This document shows, piece by piece, positions 1 through 8,559 of a stretch of 42,236 nucleotides of DNA (the first letter of the stretch is position 1; the number at the start of each line of letters is the position of its first letter). Below the pieces are notes generated by a model. It ran no database searches and was not told the DNA's origin. It saw only the letters and a program-made list of their open reading frames with translations. The translations under genes and the position numbers were made by a program. This stretch comes from Polyangiaceae bacterium (GTDB taxonomy: Bacteria; Myxococcota_A; Polyangia; Polyangiales; Polyangiaceae). The stretch is from NCBI GenBank assembly GCA_020849655.1, contig JADLFU010000043.1, positions 1-42,236 of the forward strand, written 5' to 3'.

Positions 1-416
1 ACCTCATCTGGTCCAAAATGAACGCCCTCGTGAGGGCCGCCCTGAAGGAGAAGCTCATGAACAAGCGCTACGACGTCGAGAGCGATCTCTCCAGGTACTG
101 GAAGCAGGTCGGACGGGAGGAGGGGCGCCAGGCCGGGCGCGAGGAAGGGCGCGAGGAAGGACTCGAGCGAGGACTCGAGCGAGGCCGTGAGGAAGGCCGT
201 GAGGAAGGCCTCGAGCGAGGCCGCGAGGTCGGGCGCGAGGAGGGGCTGGCGCGCTCGGTGCTGCTGATCCTCGAGGCGCGCGGGCTCGCGGTCTCGGCCA
301 CGACACGGCGCCGTGTGCTCGCCATGCGCGAGGCCGCGGCGCTCGACGAAATGGTGCGTCGCGCTGCGGTCGTCGCCCGCGCGTCCGCGCTCTTCCCGGC
401 GCCGCGCTCGCGCTGA
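1..416 (+). CDS. C-terminal part of an Rpn/PD-(D/E)XK-like family protein (5' truncated)
   Basis: The frame is open to the left edge (first full codon at base 3), so only the C-terminal part is visible. An in-frame ATG at 18 is probably internal. After about 30 residues that include an RYDVESDLSRYW segment comes a highly charged repeat of Gly-Arg-Glu-Glu and Gly-Leu-Glu-Arg units, predicted to be helical. It is followed by a conserved-looking tail (LILEARGLAVS, then RVLAMREAAALDEMVRRA). This layout is common in myxobacterial proteins annotated as Rpn-family or DUF4351-like, which carry an N-terminal PD-(D/E)XK nuclease-like domain. That nuclease domain would lie outside the window, so catalytic competence cannot be judged. 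The family assignment rests on recalled resemblance of the tail and repeat. Confidence 0.6.
   Translation, partial: LIWSKMNALVRAALKEKLMNKRYDVESDLSRYWKQVGREEGRQAGREEGREEGLERGLERGREEGREEGLERGREVGREEGLARSVLLILEARGLAVSATTRRRVLAMREAAALDEMVRRAAVVARASALFPAPRSR
109..246 (+). repeat. In-frame tandem repeat coding Gly-Arg-Glu-Glu / Gly-Leu-Glu-Arg units
   Basis: Imperfect 12-base units of the type GGGCGCGAGGAA and GGACTCGAGCGA are repeated about a dozen times in frame. They encode four-residue units. Some neighbouring units are identical at the DNA level (for example the two GGACTCGAGCGA copies near 160-183), which indicates expansion by slippage or unequal exchange without loss of frame. Confidence 0.8.
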
Positions 417-451
417 CTGGAGCCTGACGAGGCTGACCGACCGCCCCTGCG

Positions 452-2518
452 CTACTCCGCGTAGAGCCAGTAGTGCAGGCTGCCGAAGCGGCCATCGACG
501 GCGGTGACGTCGACGATCGCGGGCGAGCCCCGGGGCGGCACGGCGACGCGACGCTCGGTCCACACGCCGGGCGGGATGGAGAGGCGCTCGATGCTCGTGC
601 CGTCGACGTCGACGGTGACCGTCGCGCCCTCCTCGCTCGACCACCTCGCGACGAGCACGGTGGCTCGACTGTCCGGGAATTTCAGGCGAAATCGATCGCG
701 CACGCGACCCGACCGCCCGCCGTCGGCGCGCACGCGGCCGTCGTCGTCGTCGTGCGTCGCGACGCGGCAGTTGGCGTCGGTGCCGCCGCCGATGAGCAGG
801 TCGTAGGCGTGGGCGACCTCGCTCTCGAGATCGGCGACGTCGAGCACGTCGACGAGCGCGCCCGCGGGCGGCTCGAGCGGGAGCTCGCCCGTGTGCAGCC
901 TGTCCCAGCGCGCCTCGTAGGCGACCATCGTCGGGCCGCCGAGGATCGACTGCTCGCGCACCGTCGCGCGCGTCAGCTCTTTGCCGAGCACCGGGTCGAC
1001 CGCCATCCAGTGCGGGTACACGATGAAGTGCGTCGGCAGCCGCTCCGGGCGCTCGCGATGCAGCCGCTCGTAGTGCTCGAACCGCGCGCCCGCGCCCGCG
1101 ACCCAGTAGCGCGCCTCCTCGGGCGTCGTCAGGCCGACGACGTCGAACGTCTTCTTGCCGCTGAAGTACGCGATCGCGCCCGTGTCGTTGAGGCCGATGC
1201 GCGCGCCGTCGGGCAGCCACTCTCGCGCCCACCGACCGAGCAAGACCTGCTGGTTGTGGATGGCGTACGAGCTCTGCGACACGTCGTCGATCGACCACGG
1301 CAGGTGGTGCGCGAGCATCCCCGCGAGCGCGCCCGCGGCCACCGAGCCTCCCTGCGCGAAGCGCGGACGGAACGCCGCCAGCAGATCGCCCACCGCGCGC
1401 CCGAGGCACCCGAGGCCGACGCACCACGCGAACGCGAACGGCCAGAGGTAGCGCAGGCGGTTCCACAAGAACGAGAGGTACGTCGTCGGGACCAGCATCC
1501 CGACCGCGAGCAAGCAGACGACCAACGCGCGGTAGCCGCGACCCGAGCGCGCGCCCGCGTACGGGATGGCCACGAGCGCCGCGAGCATCACCGGCTGCGA
1601 CCCCGCGGGCAGGAAGATCGCGCTCCACTCGCGGCCATCCATCAGCGTGCGGAAGAACAGCTCGATGTTCGCGCGGACGGCGCCGACGAGCGCGGGGCCG
1701 ACGTAGTACGGGTTGCCGACGAGCCACTTCACCTGCGTGGTCGTCGTCGAGAAATGTCCCGTCAGCGCGCGGTTGATGAGCGGCGGGACGAGGGGCCCGA
1801 CGAGCGCGCAGGCCGCGAGCAAGCGCGCCGGGAGCTTGCCGGGGAGCGCCGGCGGGAAGAGCGCGAGCGTCAGCAGCACGAGCCCCGACGCGAGCGTCCC
1901 CTCGGGGCGCACGAGCGGCCCTATCAGGGACAGCACGAGCAGCGCGCGCGCGCGTCGCCACGTCCGCGCTGCCGGCGCCGCCTCCGCGTGCTCCGCGCAG
2001 GCCCGCGCCGTCCGCGCGAGCACGTACGCGAGCAGCGTCACCTCCATCCCGCTCGCCGCGAACCACGTGTACCCGCCGAACCCGAGCGTCGCCGCGCCCG
2101 CCGCGTACGCGCACGCATCGCCCGCGAGCCTGCGCGTCAGCTGCGTCGTCTCCCACGCGAGCAGGCCGAGGAACGCGAACCCGAGCCCCCACGCCGCCCA
2201 GATGATCGCGGTGTCGCGCAGCCCCGCCGCGTAGAACGGCGCGAGCAGGGCAGGCCAGAGCAGGCTCGTCGCGCCGGAGGTGTAGCCCTCGCCCGGCTGG
2301 AACGCGAAGAAGCGCCCCTCTGCGAGCGACCGGGCGTACTGGAAGTGGATGTACGCGTCGTCGAGCGGGACGGCGGGCTCGCCCGACTTCGCGAGGATGT
2401 TGCGGGTGGTCACCCGCGCGAGCCACGCGGTCGCGACCACGACGGGGACGAAGGGCAGGAGACGCGCGAGGCGCTCGTCCAGCCTTGCGGCGGCGCGCGG
2501 CGGGGGCGGATCGGTCAC
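452..2518 (-). CDS. GT-C type polytopic membrane glycosyltransferase
   Basis: The 688-residue protein has a short cytoplasmic N terminus, about ten hydrophobic segments spread over residues 20-430, and a soluble C-terminal part of about 250 residues. Right after the first membrane helix is PLDDAYIHFQYARSLAEG (Asp53-Asp54). This matches the acidic first-loop motif of GT-C enzymes that use polyprenyl-phosphate-linked sugars. GYTSGATSLLWP follows, as in the DDAYITFRYA...GYSSPLW class. The family transfers a sugar on the outer face of the cytoplasmic membrane; donor and acceptor cannot be inferred. The C terminus is beta-rich and could be a carbohydrate-binding module. The gene stands alone, convergent with the Rpn-like gene and divergent from the receiver gene. 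Confidence 0.75.
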   Translation of the reverse strand: MTDPPPPRAAARLDERLARLLPFVPVVVATAWLARVTTRNILAKSGEPAVPLDDAYIHFQYARSLAEGRFFAFQPGEGYTSGATSLLWPALLAPFYAAGLRDTAIIWAAWGLGFAFLGLLAWETTQLTRRLAGDACAYAAGAATLGFGGYTWFAASGMEVTLLAYVLARTARACAEHAEAAPAARTWRRARALLVLSLIGPLVRPEGTLASGLVLLTLALFPPALPGKLPARLLAACALVGPLVPPLINRALTGHFSTTTTQVKWLVGNPYYVGPALVGAVRANIELFFRTLMDGREWSAIFLPAGSQPVMLAALVAIPYAGARSGRGYRALVVCLLAVGMLVPTTYLSFLWNRLRYLWPFAFAWCVGLGCLGRAVGDLLAAFRPRFAQGGSVAAGALAGMLAHHLPWSIDDVSQSSYAIHNQQVLLGRWAREWLPDGARIGLNDTGAIAYFSGKKTFDVVGLTTPEEARYWVAGAGARFEHYERLHRERPERLPTHFIVYPHWMAVDPVLGKELTRATVREQSILGGPTMVAYEARWDRLHTGELPLEPPAGALVDVLDVADLESEVAHAYDLLIGGGTDANCRVATHDDDDGRVRADGGRSGRVRDRFRLKFPDSRATVLVARWSSEEGATVTVDVDGTSIERLSIPPGVWTERRVAVPPRGSPAIVDVTAVDGRFGSLHYWLYAE

Positions 2519-2576
2519 GCGGCCGCGTGGCCTCGCACGGATTCGCGCGGGGTGGCAAGCCCGGCGGGCACAAAGG

Positions 2577-2606
2577 TTGACAGGCCACGCTCGCGCACGC
2601 GATCAT
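2577..2606 (+). promoter_or_regulatory. Candidate sigma70-type promoter for the receiver gene
   Basis: A perfect TTGACA at 2577-2582 is followed after 18 bases by GATCAT at 2601-2606 (four of six matches to TATAAT). It lies in the 141-base divergent gap and would give a leader of about 45 bases before the GTG at 2660. The -35 box is convincing; the -10 box is only fair. Confidence 0.4.
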
Positions 2607-2659
2607 CGCTGCCGCGTTTCGCTGGGTCTTCCGGCGTCTCTGCGCGAGGAGGCTTCCCG

Positions 2660-3514
2660 GTGACCACGACCCTGCTTGCCGTCGACGACAGCGTCTCGAT
2701 GCGCAAAGTGTTTGAGATTACCTTCGCGGGCGAGGAGTTCCGCGTCGTGTCGGCCGACGGCGCCGACGCGGCCCTGGCGAAGGCAAAATCCGAGAAACCC
2801 AACATTGCGCTGGTCGACGTCGGCCTGCCGGGCACCGACGGCTACGCGGTCTGCCGCAGCCTGAAGTCGGAGCTGCCGGGCATCCTCGTCGTGCTGCTCT
2901 CGTCGAAGCAGACGCCGTACGACGCCGCGAAGGGCACCGCGTGCGGGGCCGACGACCACGCCGACAAGCCCTTCGACACGCAGGCCATGATCGACCGCGT
3001 GAAGAAGGTGTCGACCGCGAAGGCGGCGATGCCCGACACCGCGGCGCCGCCGCCGATCGTCCCGCCGCCGCGCGCGCCGCTCCCGTCCGCGCCCAGCGTC
3101 GGCGGCACCATCCCGGGCACGCAGGCGCCAGGCGGCCCACCGGCGCCCGCGCCTCGCCCGATGGCGGCCTCCGCCCCGACGGTGCAGCGCCCCGCCGCGC
3201 CCGCCGCGCCGAAGCCGGCCGTGGCCCCGACCCCGCCCAAGCCCGCGGCCGCGCCCGCCGCGCCGAAGCCAGCCGCACCTGCCGCGCCCGTCGCCGCCGC
3301 GCCGCCGCCTGCCGCCGCGCCATCGCCGGTCGCCGCCGCGGTGAACGGCGCGATGACGCCGGCGCTGTCGAACCTCGGCCTCACCCCGGCGCAGGCCGAC
3401 GCGGTGCTCGCGCTCTCGCGAGAGGTCGTCGAGCGCGTCGTGTGGGAGGTCGTCCCCGTGCTCGCCGAGACGCTCATCAAGGAAGAGATCTCGCGCCTCA
3501 CGAAGGAAGGCTGA
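2660..3514 (+). CDS. Receiver-domain protein with Ala/Pro linker and conserved C-terminal helix
   Basis: The GTG start is set by AGGAGG at 2647-2652, seven bases upstream, and by the receiver beginning at once (TLLAVDDSVSMRKVF). The frame is open far upstream, but that extension is antisense to the glycosyltransferase and has no domain. Residues 1-115 form a CheY-like receiver with Asp9/Asp10, phospho-acceptor Asp53 and Lys103. A low-complexity Ala/Pro/Lys linker spans about residues 118-225. The last 50 residues form an amphipathic helix (LSREVVERVVWEVVPVLAE, then LIKEEISRL), of the kind seen at the end of other deltaproteobacterial and myxobacterial response regulators. There is no DNA-binding or enzymatic output domain, so output is probably by protein-protein contact or localisation. 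The phosphofructokinase gene starts 25 bases downstream, possibly in the same transcript. Confidence 0.88.
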   Translation: MTTTLLAVDDSVSMRKVFEITFAGEEFRVVSADGADAALAKAKSEKPNIALVDVGLPGTDGYAVCRSLKSELPGILVVLLSSKQTPYDAAKGTACGADDHADKPFDTQAMIDRVKKVSTAKAAMPDTAAPPPIVPPPRAPLPSAPSVGGTIPGTQAPGGPPAPAPRPMAASAPTVQRPAAPAAPKPAVAPTPPKPAAAPAAPKPAAPAAPVAAAPPPAAAPSPVAAAVNGAMTPALSNLGLTPAQADAVLALSREVVERVVWEVVPVLAETLIKEEISRLTKEG

Positions 3515-3539
3515 CCCCATCGACGAGCCCAGGGCGCGG

Positions 3540-4814
3540 GTGGTGCCAGGGAGGCTCGCGCTGCTCGTCGGCGGCGGCCCGGCGCCCGGCATCAACAGCG
3601 TGATCGGCGCCGCGACCATCCGCGCGTGCCTCTCCGGGTTCGAGGTCATCGGCGTCACCGACGGGTTCCGCCACCTCCTGCGCGGCGACTCCACGGCGTG
3701 GGTGCCGCTCGGCATCCCCGAGACGGGACGCATCCATTTTCGGGGCGGCAGCCACCTCGGCATCTCGCGCGACGGCCCTGGCGGCGACACCGCGAAGGTC
3801 GACCGCATCGTCGCCGGGCTCCGCGCGATGGACGTCGACAAGCTCGTCGTGATCGGCGGCGACGGCACCGGCTCCGCGGCGGCCGCGATCCACGCGCGCT
3901 CGGGCGGCGCGGTGCGCACGATCCACGTGCCGAAGACGATCGACAACGATCTCGATCTGCCCGACGACGCGCCGACCTTCGGTTACCAGTCGGCGCGCCA
4001 CCACGGCGTCGAGATCGCGCGGTCGCTGATGGTCGACGCGAAGACGACGTCGCGCTGGTTCTTCGCGGTGACGATGGGGCGCAAGGCCGGGCACCTCGCG
4101 CTCGGCATCGGCAAGTCGGTCGGCGCGACGCTGACGCTCATCCCCGAGGAGTTCGCGGGCACGCGCGTCACGCTGAACCTGCTCGTCGACGTGCTCGCCG
4201 GCGCGGTGCTGAAGCGCCTCGCGCACGGGCGACGCGACGGCATCGCCGTGCTCGCCGAGGGGCTCGTCACGCTGCTCGACCCGGAGGAGCTCGCGTGCAT
4301 CGGCGCGGTCTCGCGCGACGCGTACGGGCGCGTGCACCTCGGCGAGGTGCCGCTCGGTGATCTGCTGAAGCGCCGGGTCGAAGCGCGCCTCGCGAGCTTC
4401 GGCGTCACGACGCCCATCGTCTCGAAGACGTTCGGCTACGAGCTGCGCTGCGTCGACCCGGTGCCGTTCGACATGGAGCTGACGCGCGACCTCGGCTACG
4501 GCGCGGTCAAGCTCCTCACCGACGGCGTGGACGGCGCGACCGTCTCCTTGCAGCGCGGGCGCGTCACCGCCATCCCGTACTCCGAGATGATCGACCCCGA
4601 GACGCGCCGCATGCGCCTGCGCGTGGTCGACGTCACGAGCCACCGCTACCTCATCGCGCGCACGTACATGATCCGGCTGCGCCCCGAGGATTTCACCGAC
4701 AGGGCGGAGCTCGCGCGGCTCGCGCGCGCCGCGAACACCACGCCGGACGTCGTCACGCGGCAGCTCGAGCACGTCACGCGCGCCCACCCGCGCGTCCCCA
4801 GCCTCCTCACATGA
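3540..4814 (+). CDS. 6-phosphofructokinase family protein
   Basis: The 424-residue protein has the phosphofructokinase fold: GGGPAPGINSVI at residues 11-22, GGDGTG near 104, PKTIDNDLDLP near 130, FGYQSARHHGVEIA, MGRKAGHLALGIG and IPEEF. It phosphorylates fructose 6-phosphate at the first committed step of glycolysis. The glycine after GGD is typical of ATP-dependent enzymes, as PPi enzymes have GGDDT. The Lys in PKTIDND is usual in PPi-dependent and in plant-type or group III ATP-dependent enzymes. I therefore favour ATP as donor within the long-chain PPi-like clade, without certainty. The start is one of two consecutive GTG codons (3540 or 3543). The 3' end overlaps the convergent acetyltransferase gene by 8 bases. 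Confidence 0.87.
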   Translation: MVPGRLALLVGGGPAPGINSVIGAATIRACLSGFEVIGVTDGFRHLLRGDSTAWVPLGIPETGRIHFRGGSHLGISRDGPGGDTAKVDRIVAGLRAMDVDKLVVIGGDGTGSAAAAIHARSGGAVRTIHVPKTIDNDLDLPDDAPTFGYQSARHHGVEIARSLMVDAKTTSRWFFAVTMGRKAGHLALGIGKSVGATLTLIPEEFAGTRVTLNLLVDVLAGAVLKRLAHGRRDGIAVLAEGLVTLLDPEELACIGAVSRDAYGRVHLGEVPLGDLLKRRVEARLASFGVTTPIVSKTFGYELRCVDPVPFDMELTRDLGYGAVKLLTDGVDGATVSLQRGRVTAIPYSEMIDPETRRMRLRVVDVTSHRYLIARTYMIRLRPEDFTDRAELARLARAANTTPDVVTRQLEHVTRAHPRVPSLLT

Positions 4815-5388
4815 TTTCCTCGGCGGTGATCGCGAAGATGCGGTGGTCCTGCCAGCGCCCGGCGATCTTGAGGTAGCGCCGCGCGAGCCCCTCCTCTCGC
4901 AGGCCCGCCTTCGCGGCGACCCGCAGCGACGGCGTGTTCTCGGGGAGGATGGCCGCCTGGACCCGGTGCAGGCCGAGCGGCCCGAGCGCGAACGCGAGGG
5001 CCGCGCGCACCGCCTCCGTCATCAGCCCGCGCCCGACCACGCGATGATCGATCCAGTAGCCGAGGTGGGCGCTCTCGAACGCGCCTCGCACCACCTCGCC
5101 GAGCGCGACGCGCCCGACGACCGCGCCTGTCGTCACGTCGGTGACGAGCAGCACGTAGCGCCTGTCGTCGCGCCACGCGCGCCGCTGGGCCGTCACCTGC
5201 TGCGTCAGGGACACGAGCGAGGGCGGCTGCGCCGACTCGGGGCTCCACGGGCGCAGGTGGTCGGCGTTCTCGACGAGCGCGCGGCCGAGCGCGGGCACGT
5301 CGCTCGTCCTCGGGGCGCGCAGGAGCAGGCGCGCCGTCGGCAGCGTGGTGGAGAGCGACGGGCGCGCCACGTCCGCGCCCCCCGTCAC
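4807..5388 (-). CDS. GNAT N-acetyltransferase, RimJ/RimL type
   Basis: This 193-residue protein shows the RimJ/RimL pattern. TARLLLRAPRTSDVPAL opens the fold, VVGRVALGEV and AHLGYWIDHRVVGRGLMTEA follow, with VGRGLMTEAV as the acetyl-CoA pyrophosphate loop, and a terminal segment contains NTPSLRVAAKAGLREEG. The family acetylates N-terminal amines of ribosomal proteins or small amines; the substrate here is unknown. The GTG start at 5388 overlaps the stop of the small upstream gene (GTGA), so translation is probably coupled. A second in-frame GTG lies seven codons later (VARPSLSTT). It is the last gene of the operon led by the metal-receptor gene. Confidence 0.85.
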   Translation of the reverse strand: MTGGADVARPSLSTTLPTARLLLRAPRTSDVPALGRALVENADHLRPWSPESAQPPSLVSLTQQVTAQRRAWRDDRRYVLLVTDVTTGAVVGRVALGEVVRGAFESAHLGYWIDHRVVGRGLMTEAVRAALAFALGPLGLHRVQAAILPENTPSLRVAAKAGLREEGLARRYLKIAGRWQDHRIFAITAEEIM

Positions 5389-5645
5389 GCCCGGGCCCGC
5401 GCGACCCCTGCCGGCGTGAGCGCGACCGAGCCGAAGGAGAACTCCGCGTCACCGCCTGGCGTCGTGACCGCGAGCCCCAGGGCGACGAGCTCGTCGACGG
5501 CCAGGCCGAGGCGCGCCGGATCGAGCGGGAGCTCCGTCGTCATCGCGAACAGGCGCTCCATCAGCGCCTCGCCCGAGACGGCGCGCCCCTCGGATCGCGC
5601 GAGCGCGCGCAGCAGCGACGACGCCTCCCGCGACAGCGAGCTCAC
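5385..5645 (-). CDS. Small unrecognised protein, possible winged helix, coupled to proS
   Basis: The 86-residue frame runs from GTG at 5645 to TGA at 5385. Its start overlaps the proS stop (GTGA) and its stop overlaps the acetyltransferase start (GTGA), which argues strongly that it is real. It reads VSSLSREASSLLRALARSEG, then a helix with ALMERLFAMT, then LGLAVDELVALGLAVTT, EFSFGSVALTP and AGVARARA. This order of helix-helix-helix followed by a two-stranded wing (LVALGLAVTTPGGDAEFSFGS) resembles a small winged-helix or MarR-like domain. That reading comes from pattern only. No catalytic residues or membrane segments are seen. It could serve the tRNA synthetase or the acetyltransferase, or merely sit between them. 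Confidence 0.7.
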   Translation of the reverse strand: MSSLSREASSLLRALARSEGRAVSGEALMERLFAMTTELPLDPARLGLAVDELVALGLAVTTPGGDAEFSFGSVALTPAGVARARA

Positions 5646-7396
5646 CCGAGCGCCTCTCGCACCCTGCGCGCGATCTCGTCGGCCGCGGTCGCGATCGGCA
5701 GCGCGTCGAAGGCCTTCGAGCGATCGCTGCGGCGCTTCAGCTCCACGACGCCGGACGCGAGGCCCTTGCCCCCGAGCGTCACGCGGAGCGGCACGCCGAG
5801 CAGATCGGCGTCCTTGAACTTCACGCCCGGGCGCTCGTCGCGGTCGTCCCACAGCACCTCGACGCCCTTCGCCACCAGCTCGGCCTCGAGCGTCCGGCCC
5901 GCCGCGAGAATCGCCTCGTCCATCCCGAGCGTGACCAGGTGCACGTGGTAGGGCGCGATCGGCATCGGCCAGCTGATGCCGTCCTCGTCGTGGTGCTGCT
6001 CGACCGCCGTCGCGACGAGGCGCGAGACGCCGATGCCGTAGCAGCCCATCACGATCGGGTGCGCGAGGCCGTCCTCGCCGAGGTAGGTCGCCCCCATCTT
6101 CGCGCTGTAGTGCGTGCCGAGGATGAAGATGTGGCCCGCCTCGATGCCGCGGTAGATCTTCAGCCTGCCAGCGCCGTCGGGCGACGCGTCTCCGTCGACG
6201 ACGTTGCGCACGTCGGCTACCTCGCCGTCGTAGTCGCGCCCGTGCTCGACGTTGACGAGGTGGTGGTCCGTCTCGTTCGCGCCGGTGACGCCGCGCGCGA
6301 CGACCGCCGCGTCGCGGTCGACGATGATCTTGCCCTTGAACCCGACGGGGCCCGCGAACCCCACGCGCGCGCCCGTCGCGTCCTCGACGGCCTGCGGGTT
6401 CGCGAGGAACACCTCGGCCGCGCCGAGCGCCCGCGCGAGCTTGATCTCGTTGACCTCGTGATCGCCGCGCACGACGACCATCACCGTCTCGACCCCGCCG
6501 TGGCGCTCGGGATCGGCGGACGCCTCGGCGCGCACGGCGAGGTACACGAGCGACTTCAAGAATCGCGACGGCTCCGTCTTCAAGAACCGCGCGATATCCT
6601 CGATCGTGCCGTGCCCCGGCGTGTGCACCCGCTCCCGCGCGAGCGGCGCCTCCCGCGCGGGCGGCGAGGCGCGCGGATCGGCCGCCGCGGCGACCTCGAG
6701 GTTCGCCGCGTAGTCGGAGCCGTCGCTCACCGCGATCGCGTCCTCGCCGCTCTGCGTGAGCACCTGGAACTCCGCGCTCGTCGAGCCTCCCATCGCGCCG
6801 CTGTCCGCGCTCACCATGCGGTAGTCGAGCCCGAGCCGCGTGAAGATGCGGTTGTACGCGACGCGCATCTTCTCGTAGCTCGCCTTCGCGCCCGCCTCGT
6901 CGACGTCGAACGAGTACGCGTCCTTCATCAGGAACTCGCGGCACCGCAGCAGGCCCGCGCGCGGCCGCGCCTCGTCGCGGAACTTGGTCTGCACCTGGTA
7001 CAGGTTCAGCGGCAGCTCGCGGTAGCTCTTCACCTCGCGGCGCACGAGATCGGTGATGATCTCCTCGTGGGTCGGGCCGAGGTGGTACTCGGCGCCCTTG
7101 CGATCCTTCAGCCGCAGCAGCGTGTCGCCGAAGCCGGTGTAGCGGCCCGTCTCCTGGAAGTACTCGGCCGGGAGCAGCGCGGGCAAGAGCACCTCGAGCG
7201 CGCCCGCCGCGCTCATCTCCGCGCGTACGATCCCCTCGATCTTGCGCAGCACGCGCAGCCCGAGCGGCAGGTAGTCGTAGATGCCGGCGCCCACCTTCCG
7301 GATCATCCCCGCGCGGGTCAGGAGGACGTGGCTCGTGCCCGACGCGTCGGCGGGGGCTTCCTTCGAGGTGCGGATGAGGGCCTGGGTGAAGCGCAC
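5642..7396 (-). CDS. proS: Prolyl-tRNA synthetase (bacterial type with editing domain)
   Basis: This enzyme charges tRNA-Pro with proline. The GTG start at 7396 is chosen because VRFTQALIRTSKEAPADA aligns with the usual bacterial ProS N terminus; the open frame extends 33 residues further without homology. The protein is 584 residues, normal for the type with the inserted editing domain. Visible parts are LGPTHEEIITDLVRREVKSY with FRDEARPRAGLLRCREFLMK (motif 2), the editing insertion at about residues 220-400, GCYGIGVSRLVATAVEQHHD (motif 3), and an anticodon-binding domain with DDRDERPGVKFKDADLLGVP. It follows the phosphoesterase gene by 32 bases and is coupled by GTGA to the small gene downstream. 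No obvious Shine-Dalgarno precedes the GTG. Confidence 0.97.
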   Translation of the reverse strand: MRFTQALIRTSKEAPADASGTSHVLLTRAGMIRKVGAGIYDYLPLGLRVLRKIEGIVRAEMSAAGALEVLLPALLPAEYFQETGRYTGFGDTLLRLKDRKGAEYHLGPTHEEIITDLVRREVKSYRELPLNLYQVQTKFRDEARPRAGLLRCREFLMKDAYSFDVDEAGAKASYEKMRVAYNRIFTRLGLDYRMVSADSGAMGGSTSAEFQVLTQSGEDAIAVSDGSDYAANLEVAAAADPRASPPAREAPLARERVHTPGHGTIEDIARFLKTEPSRFLKSLVYLAVRAEASADPERHGGVETVMVVVRGDHEVNEIKLARALGAAEVFLANPQAVEDATGARVGFAGPVGFKGKIIVDRDAAVVARGVTGANETDHHLVNVEHGRDYDGEVADVRNVVDGDASPDGAGRLKIYRGIEAGHIFILGTHYSAKMGATYLGEDGLAHPIVMGCYGIGVSRLVATAVEQHHDEDGISWPMPIAPYHVHLVTLGMDEAILAAGRTLEAELVAKGVEVLWDDRDERPGVKFKDADLLGVPLRVTLGGKGLASGVVELKRRSDRSKAFDALPIATAADEIARRVREALG

Positions 7397-7428
7397 GGCC
7401 CCGCATAGCACGAGGCACCCGGCGCGCG

Positions 7429-8559
7429 TCAGCCGGCCACGAGCGTGATCTCGGAGATCTCGGGCGGCGCGCCGACGCGCATCGGCGGGCCCCACGTGCC
7501 GGTGCCGCGCGACACCCAGACCTGCGTCTCACCGAACGCCGCTAGCCCCTCCACGACCGGCTGATCGAGCGCCACGAGCAGCCCCCACGGGAAGATCTGC
7601 CCGCCGTGGGTGTGCCCCGAGAGCTGCAGCCCGACCCCGTGGCGCGCCGCGTCCCGCACGCTCTTCGGCTGGTGCGCGAGCAGGACGACCTCGCGCGCCG
7701 GGTCTCGGCCCGCGAGCGCCCGCGCGACGTCGTGCGTGCCCGAGCGGAAATCGTCGACGCCCGCGAGATCGAAGCCGTCGTCGCCGCCGATGCGCACGCG
7801 CTCGTTGCGCAGGACGACGATCCCGAGGCCGCGGAGGTGCGCGACCCACGCCTCGACCCCGCTGTAAGCCTCGTGATTCCCCGTCACGAAGTACACGCCG
7901 TGGCGCGCGCGCAGGCCAGCGAGCGGCGCGACCTCGGCCGCGAGCCGCTCGACCGAGCCGTCCACCAGATCGCCGGTGATGACGACGACGTCGGGCGCGA
8001 GCGCGTTCGCCTCGGCGACGACGCGCGCGACGAAGCCTGCCTGCACGAGCGGACCGACGTGGACGTCGGTCAGCTGCACGATCCGCGTCCCGCTCATCGA
8101 GGGAGAGAGCCGCCGCAGCGACACGCGCACGCGCCGCACCACGGGCGACAGCGCCTCGGCGACGCCCCACGCGCCGAGCCCGCCCGCGACGAGCGACGCC
8201 GACGCGGCCGACACGCGGCCGAGGAACCGCCTGCGCTCCTCCGACGCCGGCCCCTCGACGGCGCGCAGGAGCAGGCGCAGCAGATCGGTCGTCGCGAGCG
8301 AGAGAGAGAGCAAGAACCCGAGCCCCATCCAGCCGAAGCCGACGACGAAGAGCGCGCGCCCCGACGGCGCGAGCGCGCGGCCGAGCGCGAGGCAGAGCGG
8401 CATCGAGAGCGCGAGCGCCGCGAGGCCGACGGTGACGGCCCACCTCGCGCGCCCCCGCCGCCCGGGCTGCACCACGAGGCGCCGGTACAGGTAGAGGTGC
8501 GAGAGCGCGATCACCGAGGTCATCACGCCGACGAACACGGCGACGCGGGCCCAGCTCAC
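7429..8559 (-). CDS. Membrane-anchored metallophosphoesterase (YkuE-like)
   Basis: The start is the GTG at 8559 (VSWARVAVFVGVMTS), which overlaps the upstream stop as GTGA. The open frame continues upstream without sense. The 376-residue protein has three or four N-terminal membrane helices (about residues 5-145). After them comes a calcineurin-like phosphoesterase domain with every metal-binding block: LTDVHVG, ITGDLVDG, VTGNHEAYSG, LLAHQPK and LSGHTHGGQIFPWG. Such enzymes use two metal ions to hydrolyse phosphoesters. The YkuE class acts on lipids such as UDP-diacylglucosamine or on unknown membrane substrates, so I do not assign one. It is the second gene of a five-gene operon. Confidence 0.9.
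   Translation of the reverse strand: MSWARVAVFVGVMTSVIALSHLYLYRRLVVQPGRRGRARWAVTVGLAALALSMPLCLALGRALAPSGRALFVVGFGWMGLGFLLSLSLATTDLLRLLLRAVEGPASEERRRFLGRVSAASASLVAGGLGAWGVAEALSPVVRRVRVSLRRLSPSMSGTRIVQLTDVHVGPLVQAGFVARVVAEANALAPDVVVITGDLVDGSVERLAAEVAPLAGLRARHGVYFVTGNHEAYSGVEAWVAHLRGLGIVVLRNERVRIGGDDGFDLAGVDDFRSGTHDVARALAGRDPAREVVLLAHQPKSVRDAARHGVGLQLSGHTHGGQIFPWGLLVALDQPVVEGLAAFGETQVWVSRGTGTWGPPMRVGAPPEISEITLVAG

Noticed and set aside
421-434. Hairpin AGCCT-GACG-AGGCT between the Rpn-like and glycosyltransferase genes
   Set aside because: Only a five-base stem with no T run; too weak to call a terminator.
473-2659. A long upstream extension of the receiver frame
   Set aside because: It is antisense to the glycosyltransferase, shows no domain, and a strong Shine-Dalgarno plus the receiver N terminus fix the start at 2660.
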